A DNA stretch of 64,000 bases from Norana najaformis (Eukaryota; Annelida; Clitellata; Crassiclitellata; Hormogastridae), in assembly GCA_964023275.1 (NCBI GenBank), contig OZ029923.1, positions 4,353,729 through 4,417,728 on the forward strand, written 5' to 3'. Numbering within the stretch: position 1 is the first letter of the stretch; each line of letters begins with the position of its first letter. The notes below the pieces were generated by a model. It was given only the letters and a program-made list of their open reading frames with translations. It did not search any database and was not told where the DNA came from. The translations under genes were made by a program, and so were the position numbers. Below are positions 47,525-58,559 of this stretch, one piece after another.

Positions 47525-48318
47525 GAAATCGTAAATCGTAAATAACAAACGGGTTCCAGGTGAAGATCCATGAGTCAGGCAGTCAGACGGTTATACGGTG
47601 GGTGGTGTCTGGAATTTGATCTGCAGGATCGACAAGAGGAAGAAGAGGAGTCAGGATAGGATCTTTGGAATAGGAGTGTTTTCAGTTTTGAGTGAAAGAC
47701 CTGCGCAGAGATTGCAAGGAGTGAAGTGATGGTGAGTTCGTATGTTGCAATTCTGTAGCAGGTTTTGCCAAATTCCTGTGAACACCTGCACAATTTGAGT
47801 TTATCTCTACACGTCGCTGCATACATATGTGTACTAGCATCCTGGCCACAATAGATGTCTGCCATTTTCAGACATTACTTTTAAGCATGTAACTCATTCA
47901 GAATGCATGCCTACCAAATGGAAATCTGTGTTTTTATATATGTATTATTCAGGATATTTGTATAGCGCCTTTGAGACTATCTCATGCTAGTACACATATG
48001 TATGCAGCTATGTGTAGTGTTAAACTCAAACAGTGCAGGTGTTCACAGGAATTTGGCAAAACCTGTTACAGAATTACTACATACAAACTGAACATCACTT
48101 CACCCCTGAGAATGTGACGAATGCCCCATCCCTGGACACATTCAAGTCACGACTCAAGACACATCTTTTTAGGATATCTTATGACTGCAGTTGATTTTTG
48201 AACCTTTGTACAGCGCCCCTTTTTTCGGCCTCGGCTGTGCTACGGCGCTATATAAATTGTCTTATTAATATTATTATTATTATTGCAATCTCTGTGCAGG
48301 TCTTTCACTCAAAACTGT
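47525..48318. repeat. REP-B based inverted repeat, right arm split by a LINE tail
   Basis: The left arm (47,680-47,840; the REP-B copy itself starts at 47,525 on the minus strand) pairs with 47,984-48,104 and 48,286-48,318. Shared blocks are TTCAGTTTTGAGTGAAAGAC, GCAGGTTTTGCCAAATTCCT, GTGAACACCTGCA and ATACATATGTGTACTAGCAT. The central spacer holds TTTGTATAGCGCCTTTGAG. Confidence 0.85.
48105..48285 (+). pseudogene. LINE 3' end inserted in the inverted repeat
   Basis: The frame reads DTFKSRLKTHLFRISYDCS followed by a stop. This is the familiar C-terminal tail of L2/CR1-type LINE proteins. It is followed by TACGGCGCTATATAAATTGT and a (TTA)n-like tail. The flanking sequence continues the inverted-repeat arm, so this is a later insertion. 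Confidence 0.8.
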
Positions 48319-48699
48319 GCAGTTGGAACGAGGAATCAGTCGATGGCGCTCCAAACAGTCATAGTCCACGTAGGCGGGTAACAAGAAGAACAGCAGTCCC
48401 GTAAATTAGCCCCGAGACGCAGCCGTGGATCTGAACTGTTGCGACATCATTTTCTTACTCTCGGCATATGATGGCGGGTGACCAGTCCTCTCTCTCGCCG
48501 CCGACAGTGTACGGTATTCATTTCATAGCTGAGGTCGCTAGAGGGCACAAGTGAAGTAGAAATTTCGAGACATCTTCCACCCTGACATGGATTCAAATCG
48601 CCGACCTATCGGTTGACAACACAGCATGCCAAGCAACGGACTATTGCGCACTCAGTAAATTAGTGAGCAACTCTCTTTTTTCTCCGATGTCTTTCTGAA
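48319..48699. other. No recognisable gene
   Basis: Low-copy sequence with a CTCGGCATATGATGGCGGGT block shared with 37,675. Confidence 0.4.
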
Positions 48700-48830
48700 C
48701 GACACAAAGCCGCATCAAGGAGATCAGCCTATTGACCGGCGCTATATCAAATTAAGTCCGCAAGAGCCAGGCTGTTTGGTCGGTTTCGGTGCCAAGTCAG
48801 AAGATGTCTCCAGGCCATGGAGACATCTTG
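48700..48830 (+). mobile_element. REP-C copy
   Basis: GGAGATCAGCCTATTGACCG, GCGCTATATCAAATTAAGTC, GAGCCAGGCTGTTTGGTCGG, GCCAAGTCAGAAGATGTCTC. Confidence 0.7.
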
Positions 48831-48914
48831 GTGCTGCGGTGGAATGCAGTTGCGATGGCAACGGTGGTCTGAGGATGACGCAAGATGTCGTGCCAATCAA
48901 GATGATGTCATGGT

Positions 48915-49345
48915 AACACCATATGACCCTAACCTCAAGACTAACCTTAATCCTAACCCTAATTACTTAAAATGCCACAACAATGTCTGCTTTACTACAA
49001 GAATTTGATGTTTCCACTATTACTACTACTACTACCACTACTACTACTCCCACTACTGCCACCACCACCACTACTACTACTACTACTCCCACTACTGCTA
49101 CCACCACCACTATTACATCTACAATTAATACTACTACTTCTTCGTCTTCCTCCACCTATTTCTCTTGTTCTTATTCCTCCTCCTCCTCCTCCTCCTCCTC
49201 CTCCTCCTCCTGTTCTTCTTCCTCTCCTTCTTCTTCTTTCTCTTCCTCCTCCTCCTCACCACCACCACCACCAACACAACCACCAACACAACCACCACCA
49301 ACAACACCAACAACACCAACACCAACACCAACACCACTATCTTTG
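48915..49345. repeat. Telomere-like patch then (ACT/CCT/ACC)n microsatellites
   Basis: CTTAATCCTAACCCTAATTA at 48,945-48,965, then ACT/ACC triplets (49,015-49,115), TCC/TTC triplets (49,138-49,255) and ACCACC/CAACA repeats to 49,340. Confidence 0.9.
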
Positions 49346-49569
49346 TGTATGAATTAACTGAAATTCCGCAAGTGTCCACTGTACATTTAATCATTTCCCT
49401 CCACACTTCTGATTTGTGCGCTGCCAGAGTCAAGCTGGACGTTTCGTTGGGACCAGTCTCCTAAGTCGTCAAGCCACTCCCTGAAGGTCTTCTTCTACTT
49501 GTCATGCCGTCAATAATTCAACAACGTCATGCTTTTTACCTTCATAAAATTATTCAGCCTATCTTAATC
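49346..49569. other. Low-copy spacer
   Basis: No gene or dispersed repeat identified. Confidence 0.4.
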
Positions 49570-49650
49570 CCGTATTATACCACGGGATTGGAACCCACTA
49601 GCGGAGTAATGAAACGCCCACGGCTTATCACTCAACCACCAGGTCCATCT
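49570..49650 (-). mobile_element. tRNA-like sequence, probably a decayed SINE head
   Basis: In reverse it reads CTGGTGGTTGAGTGATAAGC (box-A-like) and GTGGGTTCCAATCCCGTGG (box B GGTTCCAATCC). I cannot fold a convincing anticodon stem, so it is not called as a tRNA gene. Confidence 0.4.
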
Positions 49651-49925
49651 GTCTAAGACCAGCTCTCCTAACACAATTACACGACAGAAGAGCTCAGCAA
49701 AAAAAAGTTTTCTTCCTCTCACAGCCACTCCAATCATATCCATACATTTTTAATTCCAATCTTTTAAGGTTTTAGGCTGAAACCGGCTGAACAACATTAT
49801 CCTCAAGAGAGTACATTCAACTCAGATGATCACGTCGAGTTCTCTAACGATGTCTTGTCAAGCTGTCGACAATGTACTAACAATTCCTTCTATAGAAACA
49901 TCTGTCGTGTCTAGGATTGTTCGTA
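49651..49925. other. No recognisable gene
   Basis: Low-copy sequence with nothing identified. Confidence 0.4.
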
Positions 49926-50240
49926 GTTTGGGGCACGGGTAGCTGATTGGTTAGAGCGCTCGGCACATATGTAGGTCACGTTATCTGATTGGTTAGAGCG
50001 TTTGGCTGGTATGTAGGTCACAGTAGCTGATTGGTTAGAGTGCTCGGTATGTATGTAGGTCAGGGTAGGTGATTGGTTAGAGCGCTCGGCTTGTAAGGTG
50101 AGAGTACAGGTTCGAGCCTTCTCCTCTGAGGCGGTTACTGTATAGGGACCTTGAGCAAGTCCTTCAATCGCAATGCTCAGCGCCATCGACTGATGCTTAG
50201 TCGTTGGATAATGGCCCTTAACAAACGCAGGAATAATAGT
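49926..50240 (+). mobile_element. SINE-1 copy with its tRNA head amplified in tandem
   Basis: GATTGGTTAGAGCGCTCGGC-like box-A heads occur four times, at 49,943, 49,989, 50,029 and 50,071, each followed by a short TATGTAGGTCA linker. Only the last continues into CTTGTAAGGTGAGAGTACAG, box B GGTTCGAGCC, ACCTTGAGCAAGTCCTTCAA and GCGCCATCGACTGATGCTTA. Confidence 0.9.
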
Positions 50241-50719
50241 TCTCTTAGATGCTTCTGAAGCTTATTCTGTTTTTCGCTTCTCGCTCTTCACGCAGTCCAC
50301 TAATGATAGCGTTAAAACCAAATGGAAAATGTTCTCGCTTAGAATTTGATGGCCAGAAATTGTTCCCTCGACACATCGCAGAGAACGAAAGAAGCTGAGG
50401 GTAACAAAACCAGAGTCTCATCTTAATCATTCCACGGGGATCTTGACCACCGCAGCGTGAAACGTCGCAAACGAAATGGAAAACTCCTTTAGAGATTGGA
50501 ACCATTATTTGGAGTGAAGTGCCTGAGATTTTAAAGCTAGGAGAACAGAAATAAAGGACTCCTTTGTATCAAGTACATACCGACCGTCCTTGTTATTCCC
50601 AAAATATGCCTCTTAATGTATAAAAAGATATGTAGACATATGTATATGTATATATACACATTTGCATATGTGTATACCGTATATAAATTATATATATATA
50701 TATATATATGTATGTATAA
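50241..50719. other. No recognisable gene
   Basis: Low-copy sequence ending in an (AT)n run near 50,690. Confidence 0.4.
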
Positions 50720-51085
50720 CTATTCTGGGCATGTTGTTTGCGCACACCGTGCCTCTGTCACCAAGCAGTAGGACAAAGAGGAAGATGTGAAAGAACAACG
50801 AGAGGAATAAAGATGTGGCTGTAGCAGAGGAATGTAAGAACAACGAAGAGGAGAAGATGGAGGAATAAGTTGAAGAAGGAACGAGAAATAGGAAGGCTAG
50901 AGAAGAACGAGGCCACTATAATTTGGTACCGGTGTAAGCTGGGAAGTAAACGGCAAGTCCTGCGATGCACTGGACCCATGTCCGGGACCTTGGGATTCGT
51001 CCATTACCGGTTCAAGGGCCAAGAGAAGGAGATGAACGCCTCCCCTACGTCTCACTTGTGGGATATGGGATACTTTACTTTTACT
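50720..51085 (+). mobile_element. SINE-2 copy interrupted by a 148-bp insert
   Basis: CATGTTGTTTGCGCACACCG and CCTCTGTCACCAAGCAGTA (to 50,770), then a purine-rich insert 50,771-50,918, then TAATTTGGTACCGGTGTAAG, GCGATGCACTGGACCCATG and the TGGGATACTTTACTTTTAC tail. Confidence 0.85.
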
Positions 51086-51309
51086 TTAAACGTGTATATG
51101 TTTTATATAAATATATGTGTGTGTATACATTTTATATAAATATTGAATAACTATAGAAACCATAGAGTATATATGATGTCCTTATTTATATACAGCTCTG
51201 AAATCCGTACAGCTTAAACTATAGAGCCTGTATTTTCTACAAGGCACTGCGTTACATAAATTTCCACATGCACACGCACATACATGGCTACAAGCATGCA
51301 TACGCTGTT
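51086..51309. other. Low-copy spacer
   Basis: It contains two copies of TTTTATATAAATAT about 33 bp apart. No gene. Confidence 0.4.
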
Positions 51310-51870
51310 TCTCTGCTTCTGTTCCTCTTCCGCCTCTTTCTTCTCTAGCCTTCTTATTTCTCATCCTCTCCTCCACTTATTCCTCCATCTTCTCCTCTTC
51401 GTTGTTCTTGCCTTCCTCTGCTACAGCTACATCTTCATTCCTCTACTTGTTCGTTCTCATCTTCCTCTTTTCTTATCCTCTTTTTCCTCATTCTCTTCAT
51501 TCTCATTCTCTTCCTCCTCGCCTTCTTCTTCCTCAGTCTCTTTCTCCTAACCTTCTTTCTCCTCACCCTCTTCTTCCTCATTCTCTTTCTCCTAACCTTC
51601 TTTCTCAGTCTCTTCTTCCTCGTCTTCTTCCTCAGTCTCTTCCTTCCCATCCTCTTCCTTCTCAATCTCTTCCCATCCTCTTCCTCCTCCTCCTCTTCTT
51701 CCTCAATTTTCTTCCTCCTAGCCTTCTTTCTCAGTCTATTCTTCCTCAGTCTCTTCCTTCCCATCCTCTTCCTCCTCATCCTCTTCTTCCTCAATTTTCT
51801 TCCTTATCATCCTCTTTCTTCTCCCCCTTTCTTCCTCAGTCCTTTCTTTCTCATCCTCTTCCTCAGCTGG
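51310..51870. repeat. Polypyrimidine (CTT/CCT)n tract
   Basis: C/T-rich higher-order repeats with CTCAGTCTCTTC and CTCACCCTCTTC blocks. Its left end (about 51,325-51,475) is the inverted partner of the SINE-2 insert. The 119- and 172-codon frames are artefacts. Confidence 0.95.
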
Positions 51871-52165
51871 CGTTCAATGCTATTATTATCGAGTCTTCTC
51901 GTCAGCTGAGCAACTGCTAATTGCGTCGGTCCTTTTAGAAATTCCTTGACTTGTCAGAGACGGGAACTGGCTTCCTATTCTGTTCCCTGCCAACGACAAA
52001 CGCCGGCTGACAGCAAAGCGATCTTCTGTTCCCGATAATATCCTCAGGGTCCCCACTTTCGTTTCCTTAATGCTCGTCCTCCCGCTTGAAGGGGTATCAT
52101 TAATCCCAATCTCCCCGTCCTATATGACCAGGGCTTTCCTTACATTCCAGAGTTATTACCGTAAA
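51871..52165. other. Low-copy spacer
   Basis: No gene identified. Confidence 0.4.
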
Positions 52166-52168
52166 GGT

Positions 52169-52201
<33 letters not shown>

Positions 52202-52235
52202 GTGGTGATGATGATGATGATGATGATGATGGTGG

Positions 52236-52266
<31 letters not shown>

Positions 52267-52283
52267 GATGATGATGGTGGTGG

Positions 52284-52316
<33 letters not shown>

Positions 52317-52555
52317 CGACGATGACGACGATGATGATGATGATGAGTTCTCTGCCCGAAGGCAGGTCCACTGGCTTTATGCCACCCGGAGATGAGACGA
52401 GTGAGGTGAGTTCCCGTTGCCTTCCTCACAGACAATTGTCGATGAGCAACTTGTCCAAGGTCGCTACGCAGTGGCTTGAGCCAGATTCGAATCCGCGACC
52501 CTCCGGTTGCAAGGCACAGAACATACCGCTACACCACCGCGTCCCATAAAGGGTA
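52166..52555 (-). mobile_element. SINE-3 copy (tRNA-derived) with long (ATC)n tail
   Basis: In reverse it reads GGTGGTGTAGCGGTATG (box A), TGCCTTGCAACCGG, GGATTCGAATCTGG (box B GATTCGAATC), ACCTTGGACAAGTTGCTCAT, GTGAGGAAGGCAACGG and TGGCATAAAGCCAGTGGACC. It ends in about 180 bp of ATC repeats (GAT on the plus strand). Confidence 0.9.
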
Positions 52556-52924
52556 TATAGTAGTTTAAAGATCAGGGCGCCTTGTCTTGAGCGCCCTGCT
52601 AGGTGGTCCGTCAAGGTCTGACCTTTCGCTCCGGCTCTCCATCTATTAACCATGCAATTTGCGAACAATTAGGCGAGGAACGAAGCTTCTCGCGCTGACG
52701 CTGTGGTTCTGCTGTCGTTGTTATCGCTTTGGTTGTCATCTCTGAGTCCGGGATTCGAATTTCGATGCATCGTTTGAAACTAGCAACTCGTTGTTGAGCT
52801 GTAAAACCCGGGAGGAGAGATTGTCTGGTTTCTTATGGTTTGCTAATGTTGTGTCTGTGCTTCAGCCGAAATATCGTTTAAGCCCAGTACCGTTCCTCTA
52901 AGGGCTAGTGTTAATTCAGGCGTG
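52556..52924. other. No recognisable gene
   Basis: Low-copy sequence. Contains GGGCGCCTTGTCTTGAGCGC at 52,576. Confidence 0.4.
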
Positions 52925-53255
52925 TAATAGAGGACCCTTACCCTAACCTTAACCCTAACCCTAACCCCAACACTGCCCTACCCTTCCTTACCACACTCTT
53001 ATTTATCCTACCCTTACTTACCCTACCTTACCCTGCTCTACTCTAGTGTAATTACCCTACATTACCCTACCTTACCATATCTTACATTACCCTACTTTAC
53101 CATATCCTACCCTACCCTACCCAGCTCTACTCTATTTTAATCTATCCTGCATTACCCTACCTTACCCTACTCTACCCTACCATATTCTGCACTACTTTAA
53201 CCTACCCTACCCTACTCTGTTCTCTACTTTAACCTACCCTACCCTACCTAATCGC
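52925..53255. repeat. CCCTAA / CCCTAC degenerate repeat
   Basis: TTAACCCTAACCCTAACCCC at the left grades into CCCTACCTTACC variants. It resembles a decayed interstitial telomeric block or a CCTAC minisatellite. Confidence 0.8.
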
Positions 53256-53770
53256 CGTCAGAGAAAGCAGGCTAAGCCCCGCCCCGAAGAAATATGTTCA
53301 AGTGCGCGATTGGTCAATTTCCCGCGGACATTGAGCTCAAAAGTGTCTAGAATCCAATTCAGAATGATTTTGGCGGGTTATTGCCGTCTTGCCAAACCCA
53401 CGCGGTATCAGTTGATTGATTGGGTGGCAAGATCATGCAGAAAGGCAACACCACTCATTCCCTGCTTGCTTTTATGGCTCCGTGTTGTATAATGCTTCCG
53501 TCTATCTCTATTTTAAGCTTCTTTGCTCTTTTTGACCGCCGGTAGAATTGCAACTGTGCCTACACGAAAGAGTAAGGTCTCTTTGTCATGGTTTACGTTC
53601 CAGTTATTCGTTTTTATATATTAATTATTTTCTATTATTATTAATTAATTTTATTATTAGGATGGTGTATGCATATTAAGTTTTCTTCTGTTTTTAAATA
53701 TTTGTATACCGAAGTGCGATTAGCTATTGATTAATAAAGAATATACTTACTTACTTACTTACTTACGAAC
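53256..53770 (+). mobile_element. Possible retroelement 3' end with ACTT tail
   Basis: An AT-rich 3' region with ATTAATAAAGAATATACTTA (AATAAA signal) followed by (CTTA)n at 53,748-53,766. No coding motif is left. Confidence 0.4.
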
Positions 53771-53824
53771 TTCCATGCTTGGTGGACGGTAGGTTTGTAA
53801 TTGTATTGTTTTGTATTTTATAAA

Positions 53825-54060
53825 TTATATAGTTTGTTCTGTAAGAACAAACTACTCAGAAGAGCTTCCAGCCTGAGAACCCCGGGTAAATAAGAACGTC
53901 TTTAAACAACGAGCTGACTGAACTCCATCACCAACAGTGACCCTTGCACGAAACGATAGCGGAAGTCCATTCCAGAGAGATGGGCCAACAACATCAAAAG
54001 CCCTCGGCTGCGCGAGCGAGGACTTAACATGAGCAACAAATAGATCCAGACGATGTTCGT
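53825..54060 (-). pseudogene. LINE 3' end, inverted copy of the 6.3-kb element
   Basis: In reverse it encodes the same tail as 6,305-6,559: AVGPSLWNGLPLSF-like (from ATGGAATGGACTTCCGCTAT), then GTCAGCTCGTTGTTTAAAGA and ACCCGGGGTTCTCAGGCTGG. It has frame damage, including the AAAGCC...GATGTTGTTGG region. Confidence 0.75.
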
Positions 54061-54144
54061 ATGCATGTATTATGTAATATATATGTTGTGTTGAATGTAT
54101 GCATGTTTGTATGACTGCTGTGTGAGTCCATGTGTGTATTGTAT

Positions 54145-54295
54145 TGGGTAATTTATATAGCGCTTCTTACAGAACAAACTACTCAGAGGCGCTTCCAGCA
54201 TGAGAATAGCATAGAGTGTGGAGGCCGAATAAGATCACAAAGATATTTTGGAGCCTGGCCCATGCGAGCTCTAATGACCAGAGACAATAGATACA
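54145..54295 (-). mobile_element. LINE 3' end fragment with internal deletion
   Basis: TTTATATAGCGCTTCTTACA and AGAGGCGCTTCCAGCATGAG match the complement of 6,535-6,580. The next block, GGAGGCCGAATAAGATCACA with AAGATATTTTGGAGCC, matches the complement of 6,275-6,320, so about 200 bp of the LINE are missing. Confidence 0.75.
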
Positions 54296-54599
54296 ATGGG
54301 TTTTGTCTTTTCATGAAAGTGGTTCAGCCTAGGCTGTTTTTCAGCTTCCGGTAGCCCTGGACCTCTCACTCTCGACCAGGAGTAGTGCTTGAGCGTGTTC
54401 CTTGTATAGGTAAGAACCTGGAATGGCAAGAGTGTCTCGTCAGTAACCGCTGACTCGTTCCTTGCGAAGTAGCTGAGACGAGGCGTGGTCCAATGCTGCT
54501 CGCCAGTTCAAGACAACCTCCCCAAACTGACACGGCTGCCCAGGATAGAAGGAGCACAAGTTGGTCGACTTGATTCTTATATTAAGTATATTTTATATG
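54296..54599. other. No recognisable gene
   Basis: Low-copy sequence with nothing identified. Confidence 0.4.
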
Positions 54600-54799
54600 T
54601 GGGACACTGTGGTGTAGTGGTATAGTCTGTGCCTTGTAACCGGAGGGTCGCGGGTTCGAATCTGCCTCAAGCCACTGCATAGGGACCTTGGACAAGTTGC
54701 ACACCCGCAATAATTGTCTGTGAGGAAGGCAACGGAAAACCACCTCACTCATCTCATCCACGGGTGGCTTAAAGCCAATGGACTTGCCTTCTGGCAGAG

Positions 54800-54845
<46 letters not shown>

Positions 54846-54848
54846 AAT
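54600..54848 (+). mobile_element. SINE-3 copy (tRNA-derived) with (ATC)n tail
   Basis: Head GTGGTGTAGTGGTATAG (box A), CTTGTAA heptamer in the anticodon-loop position, GGGTTCGAATC (box B), ACCTTGGACAAGTTGCACAC, GTGAGGAAGGCAACGG, GTGGCTTAAAGCCAATGGAC, then an ATC tail at 54,802-54,843. The sequence matches 52,346-52,552 in reverse. Confidence 0.92.
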
Positions 54849-55369
54849 CTTCCTTTCTCCTGAGTGCTTTAATGGCCTATCCGCCAAGACTTTCAACCAA
54901 TCGACTGCTGATCTGGGCCGGCTTGACCCCAGAGACCGACTTGACCCCAGAGGCGCGAAGGTCACGTTCCTCCGGATGCCAATCCGCCATTACTCTTTGT
55001 GACGACTTCTGGTGTGCCGCGTGGTATTCCTCGGGGTGGGCCTATATCGCTGATGGGGCCAGAGCCCCATGTGCCCTTGAAGGCATTTTGACACTTGGGA
55101 CAAATCACTGGCCCAGTCTCCACACCTGCCGCCTCTTAGGGAGTGGCACGCCTCTTCTGTTTATGAGGTGCTCCAAATTAGTCATTTATGGTTTCGTCGC
55201 CGCATGCTTAGCCTCCAAAGCCCTCCATCATCCCTGAGCAAATGAATCCATCACTCGGGTCCTGTCCATGGGTGGAATAGGAGTTGCCCCCACCCCAAGT
55301 CAAGGCGCATGCGTTGGACTTCACACCGACCATATCCGAAACGGACGACTCTTGGGGGAGATGTCTCTC
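54849..55369. other. No recognisable gene
   Basis: Low-copy GC-richer sequence. The 121-codon plus frame 54,872-55,237 has no domain, and two GACTTGACCCCAGAG-like units sit at 54,920-54,955. Confidence 0.4.
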
Positions 55370-55531
55370 TCTCTATGTATCTGTATCCCTCTCTGTGTGT
55401 CTGTGTCCGTATCTGTATCTGTCTCTGGCTTTGTCTCTGTCTGTCTGTCTGTCTGTTTCTCTGTCTGTCTGTCTCTGTTAGTCTCTGTCTGTTTGTCTCT
55501 GTCTGTTTGTCTCTTTCTCTTTCTCTCTGTG

Positions 55532-55592
<61 letters not shown>

Positions 55593-56003
55593 GCCTTCTT
55601 TGTGTCTGGTGTCTGTTATTGTGGTCGTGGCTACCTCCGTCTGTCTTTCTCTCTATCTCTGTAGCTATCTCAGGATACTCTGTCTAGCTATATCTCTCTC
55701 AGTTTCTCTGCATATGTCTGCGTGTTTATTGTATCGTTTCAATTTATCCTTCTTCCCCACTGTCCGTCTGTCTGTCTGTGTGTTTGTCTGTCTGTCTGTA
55801 TATCTGTCTGTCTGTGTGTCTGTCTGTATGTCTGTCTGTCTGTGTGTCTGTGTGTGTGTCTGTGTGTCTGTCTGTCTGTATGTATGTATGTCTGTCTGTC
55901 TGTGTGTCTGTGTGTCAGTGTGTCTGTGTGTCTGTCTGTATGTCTGTCTGTGTGTCTATGTGTGTGTGTGTCTGTCTGTCTGTCTGTCTGTCCCCTCTAT
56001 CTG
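55370..56003. repeat. (CT)n / (CTGT)n / (GTGT)n microsatellite
   Basis: Compound repeats broken by about 170 bp of semi-unique sequence (55,600-55,765). The 231-codon frame is an artefact. Confidence 0.95.
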
Positions 56004-56721
56004 AACAGGCCTGTTAAAGGAGAGATCTGTACTTGCTACTGATTGGATGTAGTAAAACTTTGGTCGATTGATTCGTTTAATTAAATTACACTGGCGCTGT
56101 AAAAGTCTCATAGACAACCACCTGCTTAGACTTAGAAACGATAGAATTATATGTGTGTATGTACACATGTATTCATGCAGGGATAACTGCATATATGTTC
56201 ATGTATATAATTATGTATGTATGTATGCATGCATGAATGTATATATGTATCTATGTATGTACGAATATATCTACAGATATGTATGAATACATGTAAGTAT
56301 GTGTGCAAGAATGTATGTGTACATGCCTGTATTTATGAATCTTGTTATTTGTATAGCGCCTTGCAAGGAATGTATGCATTACCTTTTGCATTACATACAT
56401 ACGTGATGGTCTGAGAAAGTCACAGACAAGGACTGTTTTATGCGTGCATAAATAAATCGATCTTTAAATATGGGTCATAATTTATATGTATGTAGTGTTT
56501 TCATCCACGTTTCATATATGTTTATATTATAAGGGTTTTAATTATATTTTATATCTTAAATGTAATCTGCTTCTGTAAGTTACATGTCTTTGGGGAAAAA
56601 CAGTAATTACGAATTTCTTGAATCTGGTCTCAGCTGTTTCGTTTATCCACTTCCGGCTTCTTGAAGCCACCAAAAGCCAGCGTTAAACCGATGACAGACG
56701 CCAGACTAAATCTCGGCTCTA
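56004..56721. other. No recognisable gene; short TATG run
   Basis: TATG repeats at 56,200-56,320, CTGGCGCTGTAAAAGTCTC at 56,090 and TTTGTATAGCGCCTTGCAAG at 56,348. Confidence 0.45.
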
Positions 56722-56961
56722 GCAGACGACAGTGGCGGATCTAGGATTGCTTGCGTGGGTGTGGAGGCGAGTGCATTTCCACATGGGCGCCACATTCTGG
56801 CAGTCCACCATCCACAGGTCTAGTCTGAGGGGCGCCGGCATATAACTAAGAAGGGCGGGGGCCGACTAATCGCTGCCCCTCCCCACTATATCTAAATCAT
56901 GATGGGCCCCATTTAGTTAATATTTAGTTCTTCATGATCTAAATCCGCCACTGGCAGGAGA
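56722..56961. mobile_element. hAT-like MITE
   Basis: Ends CAGTGGCGGATCTAG (56,730) and CTAAATCCGCCACTG (ending 56,953) are terminal inverted repeats with one mismatch. The flanking octamers GCAGACGA (56,722) and GCAGGAGA (56,954) match at 6 of 8 positions, as an old 8-bp target duplication would. CAGNGGCGGA-type ends are common in hAT elements. No coding capacity. Confidence 0.7.
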
Positions 56962-57239
56962 TTTGTATAGGAATTGATGCAGAAGCTTAGCGAGGGTGGT
57001 CCGTTGTCCCCGGGCGCATGGAGGGCTGAGGTGGGCGCAAAATGAGGGAGCAAATATAGAAGTATGGGTTATCTATGGTTTTCGTTCAGTTTCGCCAATC
57101 GAGATTTAGCTGAGATGTTGAGCATGGGATTCAGATTTTGTGTCTTGAAGACTGGCGGGCGCAGAAGTGTTTTCCCTCTGCTGCGTAGGAAGGTTATTCA
57201 AGAGGGATTAAACTTCCTATGTTATAGAATCAAAAGTAT
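56962..57239. other. Low-copy spacer
   Basis: No gene identified. Confidence 0.4.
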
Positions 57240-57360
57240 GTATCTTTGTGTATGTGTGTGTGTCTGTCTGTCTCTGTCTGTCTGTCTATCTGTCTATGTG
57301 TCTGTCTGTCTGTCTAGTCTATCTGTCTGTGCGTCTGTTTGTTTGTTTGTTTGCTTGCTC

Positions 57361-57392
<32 letters not shown>

Positions 57393-57400
57393 TTGTGATT
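57240..57400. repeat. (CTGT)n / (TTTG)n microsatellite
   Basis: CTGT repeats with TTTG and CTAT variants. Confidence 0.95.
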
Positions 57401-58559
57401 GAGTATCATTCTGTATGTCTGTCTTTGTGGCCGTGCATCTTCCCTTATTTGTTTTTTTTGTTATGTATTTATTTGTTTTTAAGTTTGTTCATGCCTACGA
57501 TTCGATTCTTCGCTCAGCCGACTGACATATGACGTGTTAATGAATGCATTACTTACTTACCTTGAAGACTAGCTATTCCACTGATTCGCTTTACAATCTT
57601 TTAAAGTAATGTCTGGAGATAGGAGATACTAGTGTAACTAGAACGCTCATTTAGATGTCAACTACCTAGCAGTAAGCGCAGCCACTGTGGCCTGCAGCCA
57701 GAGAGTAGGTGACCTTTTGAAGCAATTGAATAAATCACTCTGGTGATATTGAAAGCAATTCAACACCATGCATTTATTTATTTTAAGAATATATATATAT
57801 GTTTAAAATGAATAGAATATATGTATGTGAATAGAATTTGTATGTTAAATATATATTTGAGCATATTAGAATAATATATAGAATATATATGTAGAATATT
57901 TTTGTTATATATGTATATGAGTGTATAATATGTGTTAAATATGTGTGTGTTATTTATGTGCTATACATGTAGGTGCGTTGCGTGTACATGTACATATACA
58001 CAAATATATGTGTATATAAATGGGGCTCTATATAATGGCCATAAAGCTAACATGGTAAGGATCACAGTCTAAGCCGCGAAGATAACTCATATCCTTAAAG
58101 ATGACTCACATATCCGTGACGTAACTTAAGACCCAATGAGTTATATCATCGATGCAATATGCTACAAATATTACACGTTTTTTGCCTATTAACAATGGGC
58201 TATTGTTCATGGCACGCAATATGCTGTATGCGTACATACATACGTAATAGGGTGTCTTGTTAGCGGGACTTTGGTCCCTCGAGGGCTTCTTGTATGACTT
58301 TCTTCTCCACGTTGATTGGGGTGTGATCTGCCAAGATTTTGACAGGCAGTACTTTTCAGAGAGATATACTTAAAAGGTACTCCATTGCTTGCCCTGATAC
58401 TTGCCTGAGAAGTATAGGACCATGATTATATACACAGCTGCTTGACATTTTGATTTTTCTGTCAGTGCAACCCATAAAATTCATGTAAGAAAAACAGTTT
58501 GAGTCGTTAGTATAGAGCAATTCTGAAAAAAAAACCCGTAGACATTCGTACGCAGACTG
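57401..58559. other. AT-rich, no recognisable gene
   Basis: Long AT-rich stretch with degenerate GAATATATATG repeats at 57,785-57,960. No coding signal. Confidence 0.45.

Noticed and set aside
54872-55237. 121-codon plus-strand frame as a gene
   Set aside because: It begins beside a SINE-3 tail and has no domain, signal peptide or membrane pattern.
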